From Maribacter sp. 1_MG-2023 (lineage in GTDB: Bacteria; Bacteroidota; Bacteroidia; Flavobacteriales; Flavobacteriaceae), in contig NZ_JAUOPN010000017.1 of the NCBI RefSeq assembly GCF_030547005.1, forward strand, positions 1 to 64,000: a stretch of 64,000 nt of DNA. The letters are read 5' to 3'. The translations under genes and the position numbers were made by a program. Shown here one piece after another: positions 7,514 to 16,689 of this stretch. The stretch's first letter is position 1. The number at the start of each line of letters is the position of its first letter. The notes beneath the pieces are model-generated. The model saw only the letters and a list, made by a program, of their open reading frames with translations, was not told the origin of the DNA and searched no databases.

Positions 7514-8977
7514 TTATCTAAATATCATTGCGTTTGGGACCTGAATATGAGGTTTATTTAGGTCTACTAAGAATCCGTTAATTACCGCATATGCTATAAC
7601 TCCGTCTTTTTCTAAAAAGAAAGTCGGGTTGATTCCCGGCATTAAATTCAATTCTGGAACTGTATATTTTTCGCCAATTAAATGAACCGGATAAGGTGAG
7701 TTAATATTTTTAGCAGGGAATGATGATAAACGCAAATAACCATATCCTTGTTTTAATACATCAGTAAAATTTAATCCTTGTATATCACTAAAGTTATTTA
7801 AAGTCTTTGGGTACACTTTTGCTTGTTTGATTGTATAACCAGTAGCATCTAACGTTTCATAGCCATAATATGTTGAAAGATCTCCTTGGTCTAAAATTCT
7901 ACTACTATACCAGAAGGAGTTGTGATCAGGGTAATCTACCTCAATCTGATTCATACCTATATCTATGGTATAGGTATTACCCATAAGTTCATAGCTCGCA
8001 TTAACTATTTTTAAATCGAACAGCTTTCTATCGTTCTCCGGTATTTTCTCGTATTCTTCAATTCCTATAGCTTCATAAGATTTTTGAGCGATGGTATAAA
8101 TGGCAGATAAAATAGAAGTATAATTTAGTTTCCTGATTTCTTGTTTTTCTACATCCTCGGGAAATCCTCCAGATTCAATTAAAATAGTGCTTGTTCCCCA
8201 TTTTTGAATATTATCCCCAAAAGCTCTTGGCTCAAAATCATCATTATATCTACCTACTTGTCCTGGTGCATATTTCTGTAAAATATCATTCATAAAAACA
8301 ATAATCTTCATGGCGTTACCACGGGTTTCATTAATATCTTTCTCATAATTATAAGCAGGAGCTAAATATGAAATTGTAGCTGGCTTTTCTGTGCGTTCAG
8401 CATTATAGTAGGTGCTTTGATCATGAAGATTGAATCCGAAATCGGCATCAAGACTATCACGTACTCGTTTTAAGGTCTGAGATTCAGGAGACTGTAAACG
8501 CAACGCATCCCTATTAATGTCTATACCTAGCAAATTTCTACGTTGATAAAGCTCGGCACCATCAGGATTCAGCATTGGTAAAAAATGTACCGTTAAATTG
8601 GCAAGAATAGCTTCTTTTTCTTTTTTAAAATCAGGACTATCAAAGAAATTAAGAATATCAAAAATAGCTTGTGTAGCCGTTGGTTCATTGCCATGCATTT
8701 GAGACCAAAGAAAAACATCGGTTTCACCTCTGCCAATGCTTATTAAGCTTAAATCTTTGCCACCAATAGATTTACCGACCGTATGTACTTTAAACTTGCT
8801 GTTAGCAGAAAGGTTATCAATAAGCGGTTGAATATCGGTTCTTTTAATACGTCGTTTACCAATGGAACCTTCTTTGTAGTTCTCGTATGTATCGTATAAT
8901 TGAGTAGTAATATTATCTGATTGCCCAATAACTGAGAGCGAGCATAAACTTAATATAGATAGAAATATGTTTTTCAT
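7514..8977 (-). CDS. secreted M14-family zinc carboxypeptidase
   Basis: 487 residues. The signal peptide is residues 1-19 (LCSLSVIGQ). The M14 catalytic domain spans about 40-300: zinc ligands H95 and E98 in SQMHGNEPT, the substrate-binding RRNLLGIDINRDA, the third zinc ligand in FNLHDQS, and the catalytic glutamate in ILIESGGFP. The remaining 190 residues are a beta-rich C-terminal region ending in a hydrophobic strand. Such proteins trim C-terminal residues from peptides or cell-wall stem peptides outside the cell. It is convergent with the OmpA gene and 28 bases downstream of the amidase gene on the same strand, so it may share that transcript. Confidence 0.9.
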   Translation of the reverse strand: MKNIFLSILSLCSLSVIGQSDNITTQLYDTYENYKEGSIGKRRIKRTDIQPLIDNLSANSKFKVHTVGKSIGGKDLSLISIGRGETDVFLWSQMHGNEPTATQAIFDILNFFDSPDFKKEKEAILANLTVHFLPMLNPDGAELYQRRNLLGIDINRDALRLQSPESQTLKRVRDSLDADFGFNLHDQSTYYNAERTEKPATISYLAPAYNYEKDINETRGNAMKIIVFMNDILQKYAPGQVGRYNDDFEPRAFGDNIQKWGTSTILIESGGFPEDVEKQEIRKLNYTSILSAIYTIAQKSYEAIGIEEYEKIPENDRKLFDLKIVNASYELMGNTYTIDIGMNQIEVDYPDHNSFWYSSRILDQGDLSTYYGYETLDATGYTIKQAKVYPKTLNNFSDIQGLNFTDVLKQGYGYLRLSSFPAKNINSPYPVHLIGEKYTVPELNLMPGINPTFFLEKDGVIAYAVINGFLVDLNKPHIQVPNAMIFR

Positions 8978-9005
8978 TTACTGATATTCTTTAGTTGTTT
9001 TTCTA

Positions 9006-9668
9006 TTATTTAATGGGTAATTCTTTAAAATCTAAACTCTTCACAGCCTTTCTAACGTTATCCATAAATTCAGGTCCTGGATCTGTTTTTACAGTTCTAT
9101 AGCCTTCATCTATTTCTAACCAAAGTGGGTGATTTTCAAAAAGGGTGTATTCGTAATGACCTATTAAATAGTCGATATCATACTTATTATTCAAATACTT
9201 CACCAACCAAATATTAGATTTCAACTGTGCTTTTGTCAAAGGAAGCTCTTCGGTACCACCAACATTCTCCACTCCAATGGCGCAATGGTTTAGACCAATG
9301 ACATGGCGTGCCATGGTAGTTTCTGGTAAAAGCTGATAAATAGTGCCATCCCTATCTACCATAAATTGAGAAGATACGTTTAAGCCGCTAACATTTTTAA
9401 TATCTGGTCTCCAATTGGGCAAAGTTACAGGGTCGAAGGCTTCAAATGATTTTTCGAATGTGGGAATGACCGTCCAATGTAGAACAATCATTTTAGGTTC
9501 AATTTTTGGTAAATCCTGCTCTAATCCGTATCTATTTTGAAGATACTCTAACGTTAACATTTTACGTTCTTCATTAAAGGTTATAGGGTGTTCTACAATT
9601 GTTTTTGTAGAAGAACATGATACTAATATCAAACCCAAAATAAAATAAATTAAACTGTTTTTCTTCAT
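9006..9668 (-). CDS. N-acetylmuramoyl-L-alanine amidase-like lipoprotein (amidase_2)
   Basis: 220 residues with lipobox LILVSC (Cys18). The amidase_2 domain covers about 55-205: first zinc ligand H64 in IVLHWTV, central NHCAIGVENVGG, second His in YLIGHYEYT, and the third ligand in KTDPGPEFMD. It should cleave the bond between muramic acid and L-alanine in peptidoglycan, or sense muropeptides. Its start overlaps the end of the 3D-domain gene by four bases, which couples two predicted cell-wall hydrolases. Confidence 0.9.
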   Translation of the reverse strand: MKKNSLIYFILGLILVSCSSTKTIVEHPITFNEERKMLTLEYLQNRYGLEQDLPKIEPKMIVLHWTVIPTFEKSFEAFDPVTLPNWRPDIKNVSGLNVSSQFMVDRDGTIYQLLPETTMARHVIGLNHCAIGVENVGGTEELPLTKAQLKSNIWLVKYLNNKYDIDYLIGHYEYTLFENHPLWLEIDEGYRTVKTDPGPEFMDNVRKAVKSLDFKELPIK

Positions 9669-10087
9669 TCAATAATTTCTAAACTATCTTTTTCAATGGC
9701 GTACGAAATGGTGATTTTTCGCCTCCCCCATTCCTTTGCTTTATTTACATCTTCGCCCATGTAAATATCTATTCTGTTACGCCAACGAGAATGCATTTTA
9801 TCTTTTACTAGATAAACACCTTCAAAGGTGTCTATTTTAACCATGGTATTATAGGCTAATCCCTTTTTTAGTAAATCTCTAGATACTGCTATCCATTTTT
9901 GACCTGGTTTTATAGAATCTCCCCAAGCGGCAATTGCCGGGTGCTCGTAAGATGTTTGATATGGAAGCGAATTATAAGCTGTTGCAGTTACTTTCAATGA
10001 TATCCAATTATATTTATCATCCATGGGTTTATCTGCACAACTAAGGGTTGTAACAAGAAAAAACACGATGGATAATTTTTTCATCAT
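9665..10087 (-). CDS. 3D-domain (MltA-like barrel) lipoprotein
   Basis: 140 residues. The signal peptide ends in TTLSC, so it is probably a lipoprotein. The rest is a compact 3D domain: KVTATAYNSLPYQ, IAVSRDLLKKGLAYNTMVKI, then VKDKMHSRWRNRIDIYMG with the conserved Asp residues (D of VKDKM, D of RIDIY). 3D domains form the double-psi barrel of MltA-type lytic transglycosylases and of small resuscitation-promoting hydrolases. It overlaps the amidase gene, which supports a joint peptidoglycan job. Confidence 0.82.
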   Translation of the reverse strand: MMKKLSIVFFLVTTLSCADKPMDDKYNWISLKVTATAYNSLPYQTSYEHPAIAAWGDSIKPGQKWIAVSRDLLKKGLAYNTMVKIDTFEGVYLVKDKMHSRWRNRIDIYMGEDVNKAKEWGRRKITISYAIEKDSLEIIE

Positions 10088-10092
10088 ACCTA

Positions 10093-11604
10093 CTAATGTA
10101 GTTTATTTTCTAAAATTAAAAGATCGGTCTTGCTTTCTTTCCAAGCTTTTTCTAAATATTCTGGTACAGGTGTAAAAGAAAAAGTAAGTGAACTTAAAAC
10201 GATATCTTCATCACCATCAGCATCAATATCGGCAGCATCCATTAAGAACCACCTACCCATTTTTATGTCGTTAAAGTGCTGCTGCTTAAATTGGTATTGT
10301 TCACTGTTTATATTCTCTAAATACACGAAATTATATTCAGGATGGTTCTCATAGTCAGGAAAAGTAGCTAAAAGAGCCAAATCTAAATCACCATCTTGAT
10401 CAAAATCATTTGCTATTACTCGTGTTGCGCCATTTAAAGGATGAAAATAGGTTTCCTCAAAATTATTTTCACCGTCGTTAATATGAATACGCATACCGTG
10501 GTAAGGTTTGTTTACAAATGACTTATCGGCATTATCGCCGTTTACAGTAATTATATCATCAAATCCGTCACCATTATAATCTACTAATTCAAACCAACTT
10601 GAACCGTAAACCGGACTAAAACGTATTACTTTCTCTGCTGTAAATTCTAAGTTATCTTCTTGATACAAAATATAAACAGCCTCATCACCTTGCGACAACA
10701 TGACCACTAAATCATCTTTGCCATCTTTATTCATATCCTTAGGTATTACCCTTAATGCACCTGGTAAATCTAAAAGCGTTCTTTCTTTATAAAAACCGAA
10801 ACTATCCTTTTGTAGTAAGGTCAGTTTGCCTTTTAGATCTCCAAATTCACTAATAACAATTTCTTCATTTCCGTCATTGTTCAAATCAGAATAGATGGTA
10901 TGTACAGGTCTGTGTAATGAATCTTGCAAAACAGCGGTAGCGTTACCATGCCTTAATACAGATTGCCCTCTAGGAATTTCATTAGGGTCCATCTTCCCCA
11001 TATTTGTTACATAAATACTATCCTTCAGTATTCTAGCATTAATAATAGCAGAATTAAAATCTCCTAATAACTTAGAGGTTTTTGTATTAAGGTTAAATTG
11101 GTTTAACTGTCCGTTACGAGTACCCGTAATTATATTTTTTGAATTGACTTCTATTTTTATATACGTAATTAAGCTGCCTCCTATACTATCAAGACTAATT
11201 GGTAAGGGGTTAAATTGAGATAGCGGTGTACTTTCGTCAATGGCATTGTCATTATTTAAACTATCTGGTGCTAGCTGAATAATATACTTTTGTAATAAAT
11301 TCCAGTTTTCTAATGGTATCAATGGTTTTGAAGGATAAACGCCTGTTTTTATTACAGCAATCTGTTCATGAAATGGTAATTTGTAGTAGGGATGTTTTTC
11401 TGGAGTAATTATACCCATTCTAGCTCCCATTTCTGGTAAAACATAATCTTGCCAAATATTTTTAGGCAAAGATTGAATATCTGGAGCCACATGGCAGCTA
11501 GCGCAATAGCTATTGTAAAGAACAACTTCTCTAGAAGGCTTCTCTGTATTACACGAAAAAAACAAACACAATAAAATGCAGTAAAAGCAAGATTTAAAAT
11601 CCAT
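10093..11604 (-). CDS. lipoprotein with cytochrome c motif and FG-GAP/VCBS repeats
   Basis: 503 residues. Lipobox LFFSC (Cys18). A single haem-binding motif CASCH (C34, C37, H38) starts a short cytochrome-c-like segment to about residue 110. From about 190 to 490 there are repeated calcium-binding FG-GAP/VCBS units with DxNxDGxxD signatures (DLNNDGNEEIV, DMNKDGKDDLV, DYNGDGFDDII, DFDQDGDLDLA, DIDADGDEDIV), the layout of a beta-propeller. Such proteins may be electron carriers or binding modules at the cell surface. It is first in a four-gene minus-strand run with the 3D, amidase and M14 genes, five bases before the 3D gene. Confidence 0.87.
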   Translation of the reverse strand: MDFKSCFYCILLCLFFSCNTEKPSREVVLYNSYCASCHVAPDIQSLPKNIWQDYVLPEMGARMGIITPEKHPYYKLPFHEQIAVIKTGVYPSKPLIPLENWNLLQKYIIQLAPDSLNNDNAIDESTPLSQFNPLPISLDSIGGSLITYIKIEVNSKNIITGTRNGQLNQFNLNTKTSKLLGDFNSAIINARILKDSIYVTNMGKMDPNEIPRGQSVLRHGNATAVLQDSLHRPVHTIYSDLNNDGNEEIVISEFGDLKGKLTLLQKDSFGFYKERTLLDLPGALRVIPKDMNKDGKDDLVVMLSQGDEAVYILYQEDNLEFTAEKVIRFSPVYGSSWFELVDYNGDGFDDIITVNGDNADKSFVNKPYHGMRIHINDGENNFEETYFHPLNGATRVIANDFDQDGDLDLALLATFPDYENHPEYNFVYLENINSEQYQFKQQHFNDIKMGRWFLMDAADIDADGDEDIVLSSLTFSFTPVPEYLEKAWKESKTDLLILENKLH

Positions 11605-11711
11605 TAGAATTAGATAGCGTTATTAAATTTGGAATTAAAGAATGGAAGATACCTATACCCCTATAATCTTGCAAGCGATAAATGCAGGCTTTTCTTTAAA
11701 TTTGTACTGCT

Positions 11712-12116
11712 ATGAAAAAAGACAAAAAACCAGATAATGTAGTTTTCAATGAAGATACCCAAGAATATCACGGAAAACTATCCCCTTTTGCAACCGGAGT
11801 ATCAGCACCAAAAATTACACCGCCAGATGTAACTTCTTGGAAGAATACACATATTGTAAGTGCTAATAATCAGTTTAAGGCAGAATATGAAGCACTACAA
11901 GCATCGTATAAAAAACTGATGGATAATTTTGAATATAACAATCTTGTATATAGTGTTAAATTTAGCTTTGAGCCCATTGTTGGTAAAGAATACCATTTAT
12001 ATAAAGCAAAAGATGAAAGCACATTTCTATCATTGATTTTACCTCAAGAATGTAACTTTAATTATGTTGGCAGTTTTAAGCTTACATCAGATAAAACATG
12101 GGAGAAATTGAAGTAA
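11712..12116 (+). CDS. DUF2452-family protein
   Basis: 134 residues, cytoplasmic, no signal peptide. The N-terminal DNVVFNEDTQEYHGKLSPFATGVSAP and the middle FEYNNLVYSVKFSFEPIVGKEYHLY are the hallmarks of DUF2452, whose members in eukaryotes and bacteria have no known function. It stands alone between divergent and downstream genes. A TAAATTTG box (11697-11704) fits a Bacteroidota -7 element but is only seven bases before the ATG at 11712, so its role is uncertain. Confidence 0.85.
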   Translation: MKKDKKPDNVVFNEDTQEYHGKLSPFATGVSAPKITPPDVTSWKNTHIVSANNQFKAEYEALQASYKKLMDNFEYNNLVYSVKFSFEPIVGKEYHLYKAKDESTFLSLILPQECNFNYVGSFKLTSDKTWEKLK

Positions 12117-12188
12117 TTCGGGTAATAAAAGCGGTATATATCAACGTAGAATTTCAACACATTTTAAATTTATAATAACACAATAAGA

Positions 12189-13523
12189 ATGAAGAAAACA
12201 AAACTATTTTTAGGCATTGTCTTAGTAGGTATTATTGCCGCTGCATATTTCAACTACCCAAAACTAAATCTAATTTCTGGCTATGCTTCTAAAAACATGG
12301 CTTCTAGTGTTTTTATTGCTGACAGAGGTGCTGATGACATTACTCTAAACGATAATAATATGCCTTTAATTAAATTGGCAGATTGTGAAGTTTCGGCAGA
12401 CGATAAATCTGCCACTGCCAAGGTATACGGGCTAATGCCAAGAACAGCTGTGTATAAAGAAGGACTTGGAGCTGTACTAACTAACAAAGAGTTTTCTAAA
12501 CATAATTTCGACATTGTCCCCAATAGATTTCAAGTGCAGGATTCACTGTCTTTCCCTTATGGAAATAACGGAGTAATCGATACTATTTTAGAAAATGTAG
12601 CCTATGATAGATTAGAAGTAGCATTCGAAAATGCTTTTCAGGATCCAGAACAAAAAACAAGATCTCTTTTAGTGGTTCATAAAAATCAAATTATTGGAGA
12701 GCGTTACATTCGCGGATTTTCTAAAGACACAAAAATTCTTGGATGGTCAATGACCAAAAGTATATTGGCTACCCTTTATGGTATTTTGGAGTATCAAGAT
12801 GAAATCGATATGGAATTTAAGCCATTTGCAAAGGAAATGAGCATGAAGAACCACAAGCCCGATATTACCCTTAATCACTTATTACGTATGCAAAGCGGCT
12901 TGGATTGGGACGAGAACTATTTTAAAATATCTGATGTTACAAAGATGCTTTTTTTAGATTCTGACATGACCTTGGCGCAACGATTTAAAAAAGTGGTAGC
13001 CGAACCAACAGAAGTGTGGAACTATTCTTCTGGCACCACTAACTTACTTTCTGGTATTCTAAGAGATCAGTTCGCTACACATCAAGAATATTTAGATTTT
13101 CCCTATAAAGAACTGATTGATAAAATTGGAATGAACTCTATGCTCTTAGAGACCGATTTATCTGGCAACTATATCTTGTCTTCATACGGATGGGCAACTA
13201 CCAGAGATTGGGCTAAATTCGGATTGTTATACTTGAATAAGGGAGATTGGAACGGCAAACGTATCTTTTCTGAAACATGGTCAGATTATGTCGCTAAACC
13301 TACAATCAATTCTAACGGAACCTACGGGGCGCATTTTTGGTTAAATGCCGAAGGAAAGTACGAAGACATTCCTACAGACTTATATTCCGTAAACGGATTT
13401 CAAGGGCAACGCATCTTTATAATACCCTCAAAAGATCTTGTTGTAGTCAGAACTGGACTTAAAGAACAGACCGACGAGCAATTCAACACGCTGTTGAAAG
13501 AAATAATAGCTTCTATTCGATAA
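12189..13523 (+). CDS. class C beta-lactamase-like serine hydrolase
   Basis: 444 residues. An N-terminal hydrophobic segment (7-21) is a signal peptide or membrane anchor, followed by about 120 residues of linker. The serine hydrolase domain runs from about 145: nucleophile motif SMTK (S187, K190), the tyrosine motif in WNYSSGTTN, and a C-terminal QGQRIFIIPSKDLVVVRTG. The penicillin-binding-protein fold covers esterases, DD-peptidases and beta-lactamases, and this long-linker type is more often an esterase or peptidase than a resistance enzyme. It is monocistronic, with a terminator 170 bases after the stop. Confidence 0.88.
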   Translation: MKKTKLFLGIVLVGIIAAAYFNYPKLNLISGYASKNMASSVFIADRGADDITLNDNNMPLIKLADCEVSADDKSATAKVYGLMPRTAVYKEGLGAVLTNKEFSKHNFDIVPNRFQVQDSLSFPYGNNGVIDTILENVAYDRLEVAFENAFQDPEQKTRSLLVVHKNQIIGERYIRGFSKDTKILGWSMTKSILATLYGILEYQDEIDMEFKPFAKEMSMKNHKPDITLNHLLRMQSGLDWDENYFKISDVTKMLFLDSDMTLAQRFKKVVAEPTEVWNYSSGTTNLLSGILRDQFATHQEYLDFPYKELIDKIGMNSMLLETDLSGNYILSSYGWATTRDWAKFGLLYLNKGDWNGKRIFSETWSDYVAKPTINSNGTYGAHFWLNAEGKYEDIPTDLYSVNGFQGQRIFIIPSKDLVVVRTGLKEQTDEQFNTLLKEIIASIR

Positions 13524-13691
13524 AAGGGGCAAAACTTTAACCTTTTAAATGCAATACCACATTTTTTAAGCAATTCACAACAAAATTCTCTTGTGTGGCA
13601 ACAATAGTTTCAAAGAACTCTAAATGATATATACATTTACAGTGTTATTAAAAACGAATTAAAATTTTTCATTTTCATATAGTGTTCTCGT

Positions 13692-13726
13692 AAAAGAGTC
13701 TGATCTTCACTGATCGGACTCTTTTT
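13692..13726 (+). terminator. intrinsic terminator
   Basis: Long stem AAAAGAGTC-T-GATC paired with GATC-G-GACTCTTTT around a TTCACT loop, ending in TTTTT. It lies well downstream of the serine hydrolase gene and could also act against the convergent menB transcript. Confidence 0.85.
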
Positions 13727-13737
13727 AGTTACAGACA

Positions 13738-13785
13738 TTTCAGTAGGCAGTTTTCAGTTGCTTCTTTAGCCTTTAGCCTTTAGCC
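13738..13785. repeat. CAGT-type repeat and three tandem TTTAGCC units
   Basis: CAGTAGGCAGTTTTCAGTT is followed by three perfect TTTAGCC copies (13765-13785). Similar CAGT/GGCAGT strings occur at 43046-43094 and 50958-51026. They sit at the 3' ends of genes and look like dispersed intergenic repeats of the genome. Confidence 0.6.
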
Positions 13786-13795
13786 AACAGCTATA

Positions 13796-14638
13796 TTAAG
13801 GTAGCCAATTATCTTTACCGAAGTTTGGTTTACGTTTTTCTAGAAATGCGTTTCTACCTTCTTTAGCTTCTTCGGTCATGTAGGCTAATCTTGTTGCTTC
13901 GCCTGCAAATACTTGTTGTCCGACCATTCCGTCATCGGTTAGGTTCATAGAGAACTTTAGCATTTTTATTGATATAGGCGATTTTTCTAAAACTTCTTGT
14001 GCCCATTGAAAAGCAGTATCTTCTAACTCATCATGAGGTACCACGGCATTTACCATACCCATATCTAAAGCATCTTGAGCAGAATAGTTTCTGCCTAAAA
14101 AGAATATTTCACGTGCCTTTTTCTGCCCCACCATTTTTGCTAAATAAGCAGAACCATATCCGCCGTCGAAGCTGGTTACATCGGCATCGGTTTGTTTAAA
14201 AATAGCATGTTCCTTACTAGCTAAAGTCATATCACAAACCACATGCAGACTATGTCCGCCACCAACAGCCCATCCCGGTACAACGCAGATTACCACTTTT
14301 GGCATAAAACGAATCATACGTTGCACTTCTAAAATATTTAATCGGTGCTGACCATCTTGACCAACATACCCCTTTTCTCCCCTAGCCTTTTGATCACCAC
14401 CAGAACAAAAAGACCATATTCCGTCTTTTGTAGAAGGTCCTTCCGCAGAAAGTAAAACTACTCCAATAGAAGTATCTTCTTGAGCATCGTAAAAAGCTTT
14501 GATTAACTCACTTGTGGTATGTGGTCTAAAAGCATTACGCACATTAGGTCGGTTGAAAGCAATACGCGCTACGCCGTCACATTTTTTATACGTAATATCA
14601 TCAAATTCTATAGCTGTTTTCCAATTGGGTGATTTCAT
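13796..14638 (-). CDS. menB: 1,4-dihydroxy-2-naphthoyl-CoA synthase
   Basis: 280 residues from the ATG at 14638 (MKSPNWKTAIEF); 29 more upstream in-frame residues look non-coding. It is a crotonase-fold enzyme of menaquinone synthesis that cyclises o-succinylbenzoyl-CoA. MenB signatures are visible: GVARIAFNRPNVRNAFRP, the oxyanion loop FCSGGDQKARG, PGWAVGGGHSLHVVCDMTLAS, TDADVTSFDGGYGSAYLAKMVG, and the C-terminal EGRNAFLEKRKPNF. The HSLHVVCDMTLA segment and the length separate it from fatty-acid hydratases. It is the only menaquinone gene here, so the rest of the pathway lies elsewhere. The start is 184 bases from the divergent PAP2 gene. Confidence 0.93.
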   Translation of the reverse strand: MKSPNWKTAIEFDDITYKKCDGVARIAFNRPNVRNAFRPHTTSELIKAFYDAQEDTSIGVVLLSAEGPSTKDGIWSFCSGGDQKARGEKGYVGQDGQHRLNILEVQRMIRFMPKVVICVVPGWAVGGGHSLHVVCDMTLASKEHAIFKQTDADVTSFDGGYGSAYLAKMVGQKKAREIFFLGRNYSAQDALDMGMVNAVVPHDELEDTAFQWAQEVLEKSPISIKMLKFSMNLTDDGMVGQQVFAGEATRLAYMTEEAKEGRNAFLEKRKPNFGKDNWLP

Positions 14639-14822
14639 AATTTCTAACAATTCTATTATCGTATAAAGATAAGGGTTCAAAGTATACCTGTCCAAATTTG
14701 AAGATGATGTTAAAGAACCTAACATGTAGTAATTAACTCAATCGAGTTAGTTATCGATTTCTTTGAAACAGTAGATGTGTCCAATTACTACTATGTTTAT
14801 GGCACAAACAATAGAACATTTC

Positions 14823-15551
14823 ATGAAACAATCCCTTTTTACTTTTATAATATCGCTTCGTGAATTTTTAGCGAATAAATTAAACCAATACAACACAACA
14901 TTACTCTATGTAATTACAGTAAAAATTGCTTTTGTCATCGTCGTTGGCGGAATTAATTTATTTGTAGAATTGACAGAAATCTTAAAGACAGAAACACCTG
15001 CCACATATGACACGGCGATTACCGATTATGTAATTTCTTATCGTAGACCCGGTTTAACCTCATACTTTAAATTTATGACCAATGTTGGTGATGTGTACGG
15101 ATATTTAATAGTACTAGGGGTATTTCTATTAATCTCACTTTTAGTCTTCAAATGCTGGAAATACGTGGTACAGGCAACATTGATATTAGCTTTGGCTACC
15201 ATTTCTAATATGGTATTAAAAAGATTTATTGACCGTGCACGACCCGGTATTGAACATTTAATTTCTGTAGAGACGTTGAGTTATCCTAGCGGTCATGCAA
15301 TGAGCGCAATGGCATTTTATGGATTTCTAATTTTTCTGGTCACCAAGTTCAATATTCAGAAAGTAATGAAATATGTATTGATGATCACGTTAATAACAAT
15401 TATTTTAAGCATTGGAATAAGTAGGGTTTATTTGGAAGTCCATTTTCCTTCGGATATTGCAGGTGGTTTTATAGCCGGATTTATTTGGGTAGTCTTCTGC
15501 GTATTAGTTTTTGACTTAATCGAGTTATTTAAAAAAGACCCACAAACTTGA
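14823..15551 (+). CDS. PAP2-family membrane phosphatase
   Basis: 242 residues from the ATG at 14823; ATGs at 14775 and 14796 would add 16 or 9 residues and cannot be excluded. Six hydrophobic segments are visible. The three PAP2 phosphatase motifs are intact: KRFIDRARP, PSGH, and SRVYLEVHFPSDIAGG. These enzymes remove phosphate from lipid phosphates, such as undecaprenyl diphosphate or phosphatidate, at the outer face of the inner membrane. It is divergent from menB and followed by D-lactate dehydrogenase with no terminator between. Confidence 0.9.
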   Translation: MKQSLFTFIISLREFLANKLNQYNTTLLYVITVKIAFVIVVGGINLFVELTEILKTETPATYDTAITDYVISYRRPGLTSYFKFMTNVGDVYGYLIVLGVFLLISLLVFKCWKYVVQATLILALATISNMVLKRFIDRARPGIEHLISVETLSYPSGHAMSAMAFYGFLIFLVTKFNIQKVMKYVLMITLITIILSIGISRVYLEVHFPSDIAGGFIAGFIWVVFCVLVFDLIELFKKDPQT

Positions 15552-15619
15552 TATTTGTTTTAAAATTTTAAGTTCTATTATGTAATTTTATTCCATTATA
15601 AATAACCAATTTGATTTTT

Positions 15620-16609
15620 ATGAAAATAGCAGTTTTTAGTACAAAATCTTATGACCAAGAATACTTTGAAAAGTATAACGATGCACACCAATATACGTTC
15701 TCATTTTATGAAACTGCATTAAATTCAGACACTGCTAAACTTACCACAGATAGCGATGTAGTTTGTGTTTTTGTAAATGATGTTGTCGACAAAGCTACGA
15801 TTGAGGTTTTGGCAGCTAACAGAGTAAAATTAATAGCATTACGCTGTGCAGGCTATAACAATGTAGATTTAGAAGCAGCTAAAAGTCATAACATAAAAGT
15901 AGTCAGAGTACCTGCATATTCGCCAGAGGCAGTGGCAGAACATGCATTAGCACTAATACTAACCTTAAATAGAAAAACACATAAAGCTTACAACCGAGTT
16001 AGAGAAGGTAACTTTTCGTTGAAAAACTTGATAGGTTTCAATCTGCATAAAAAAACGGTCGGTGTCATAGGAACCGGACAAATCGGAGCTACTTTTTGCA
16101 AAATAGTCAAAGGATTTGGCTGTAATATTATTGCTTATGATATTACCGAAAATAAAGAGTTATTAGAATTTGGGGTAACATATGTTTCATTAGAAGAAGT
16201 GTTTAAACAGTCAGATATCTTGTCGCTTCATTGTCCACTAAACAAACACACCAAACATATAGTCAACAAATCTTCAATTGCAGAAATGAAAGAGGGTATC
16301 ATGATTATTAATACAAGCCGTGGCGCTTTAATTAATACTGCTGATGCTATTGAAGGTCTGATAACGAAGAAAATCGGCTACTTAGGTATTGATGTATATG
16401 AGCAAGAAGAGAATCTATTCTTTGAAGATTTATCTGAACATATTATTCAAGATGAGCAAATATTGAGATTGTTGAGTTTCCCGAATGTATTGATTACTTC
16501 CCATCAAGCTTATTTCACTAAAGAAGCTATGGATCAAATAACGATAACCACCCTTAATAATATAAAGGCTTTTAAGAATAATACAGAGTTGACAAATGAA
16601 GTAAAGTAA
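15620..16609 (+). CDS. D-lactate dehydrogenase-like 2-hydroxyacid dehydrogenase
   Basis: 329 residues from the ATG at 15620 (MKIAVFSTKSYDQEYF), the usual N-terminus of the LdhA type; a TTG nine bases upstream is less likely. It has the two-domain formate/glycerate dehydrogenase fold: RCAGYNNVDL with the substrate-binding Arg, NAD-binding GVIGTGQIGATF, CPLNKHTKHIVN, INTSRGALIN, and the active-site His in TSHQAYFT. It should reduce pyruvate to D-lactate with NADH, a fermentative outlet. The product is inferred from overall likeness to LdhA. Confidence 0.9.
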   Translation: MKIAVFSTKSYDQEYFEKYNDAHQYTFSFYETALNSDTAKLTTDSDVVCVFVNDVVDKATIEVLAANRVKLIALRCAGYNNVDLEAAKSHNIKVVRVPAYSPEAVAEHALALILTLNRKTHKAYNRVREGNFSLKNLIGFNLHKKTVGVIGTGQIGATFCKIVKGFGCNIIAYDITENKELLEFGVTYVSLEEVFKQSDILSLHCPLNKHTKHIVNKSSIAEMKEGIMIINTSRGALINTADAIEGLITKKIGYLGIDVYEQEENLFFEDLSEHIIQDEQILRLLSFPNVLITSHQAYFTKEAMDQITITTLNNIKAFKNNTELTNEVK

Positions 16610-16689
16610 ATAGATTTACTAGGCATAATCTCAAAATTGGTTGATAATTCTTAAATTCCCATACCAATTGATTCAACATATAAAGTAAT

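Noticed and set aside
14639-14725. Longer menB start at 14725
   Set aside because: The added 29 residues are not MenB-like and the ATG at 14638 gives the usual family N-terminus.
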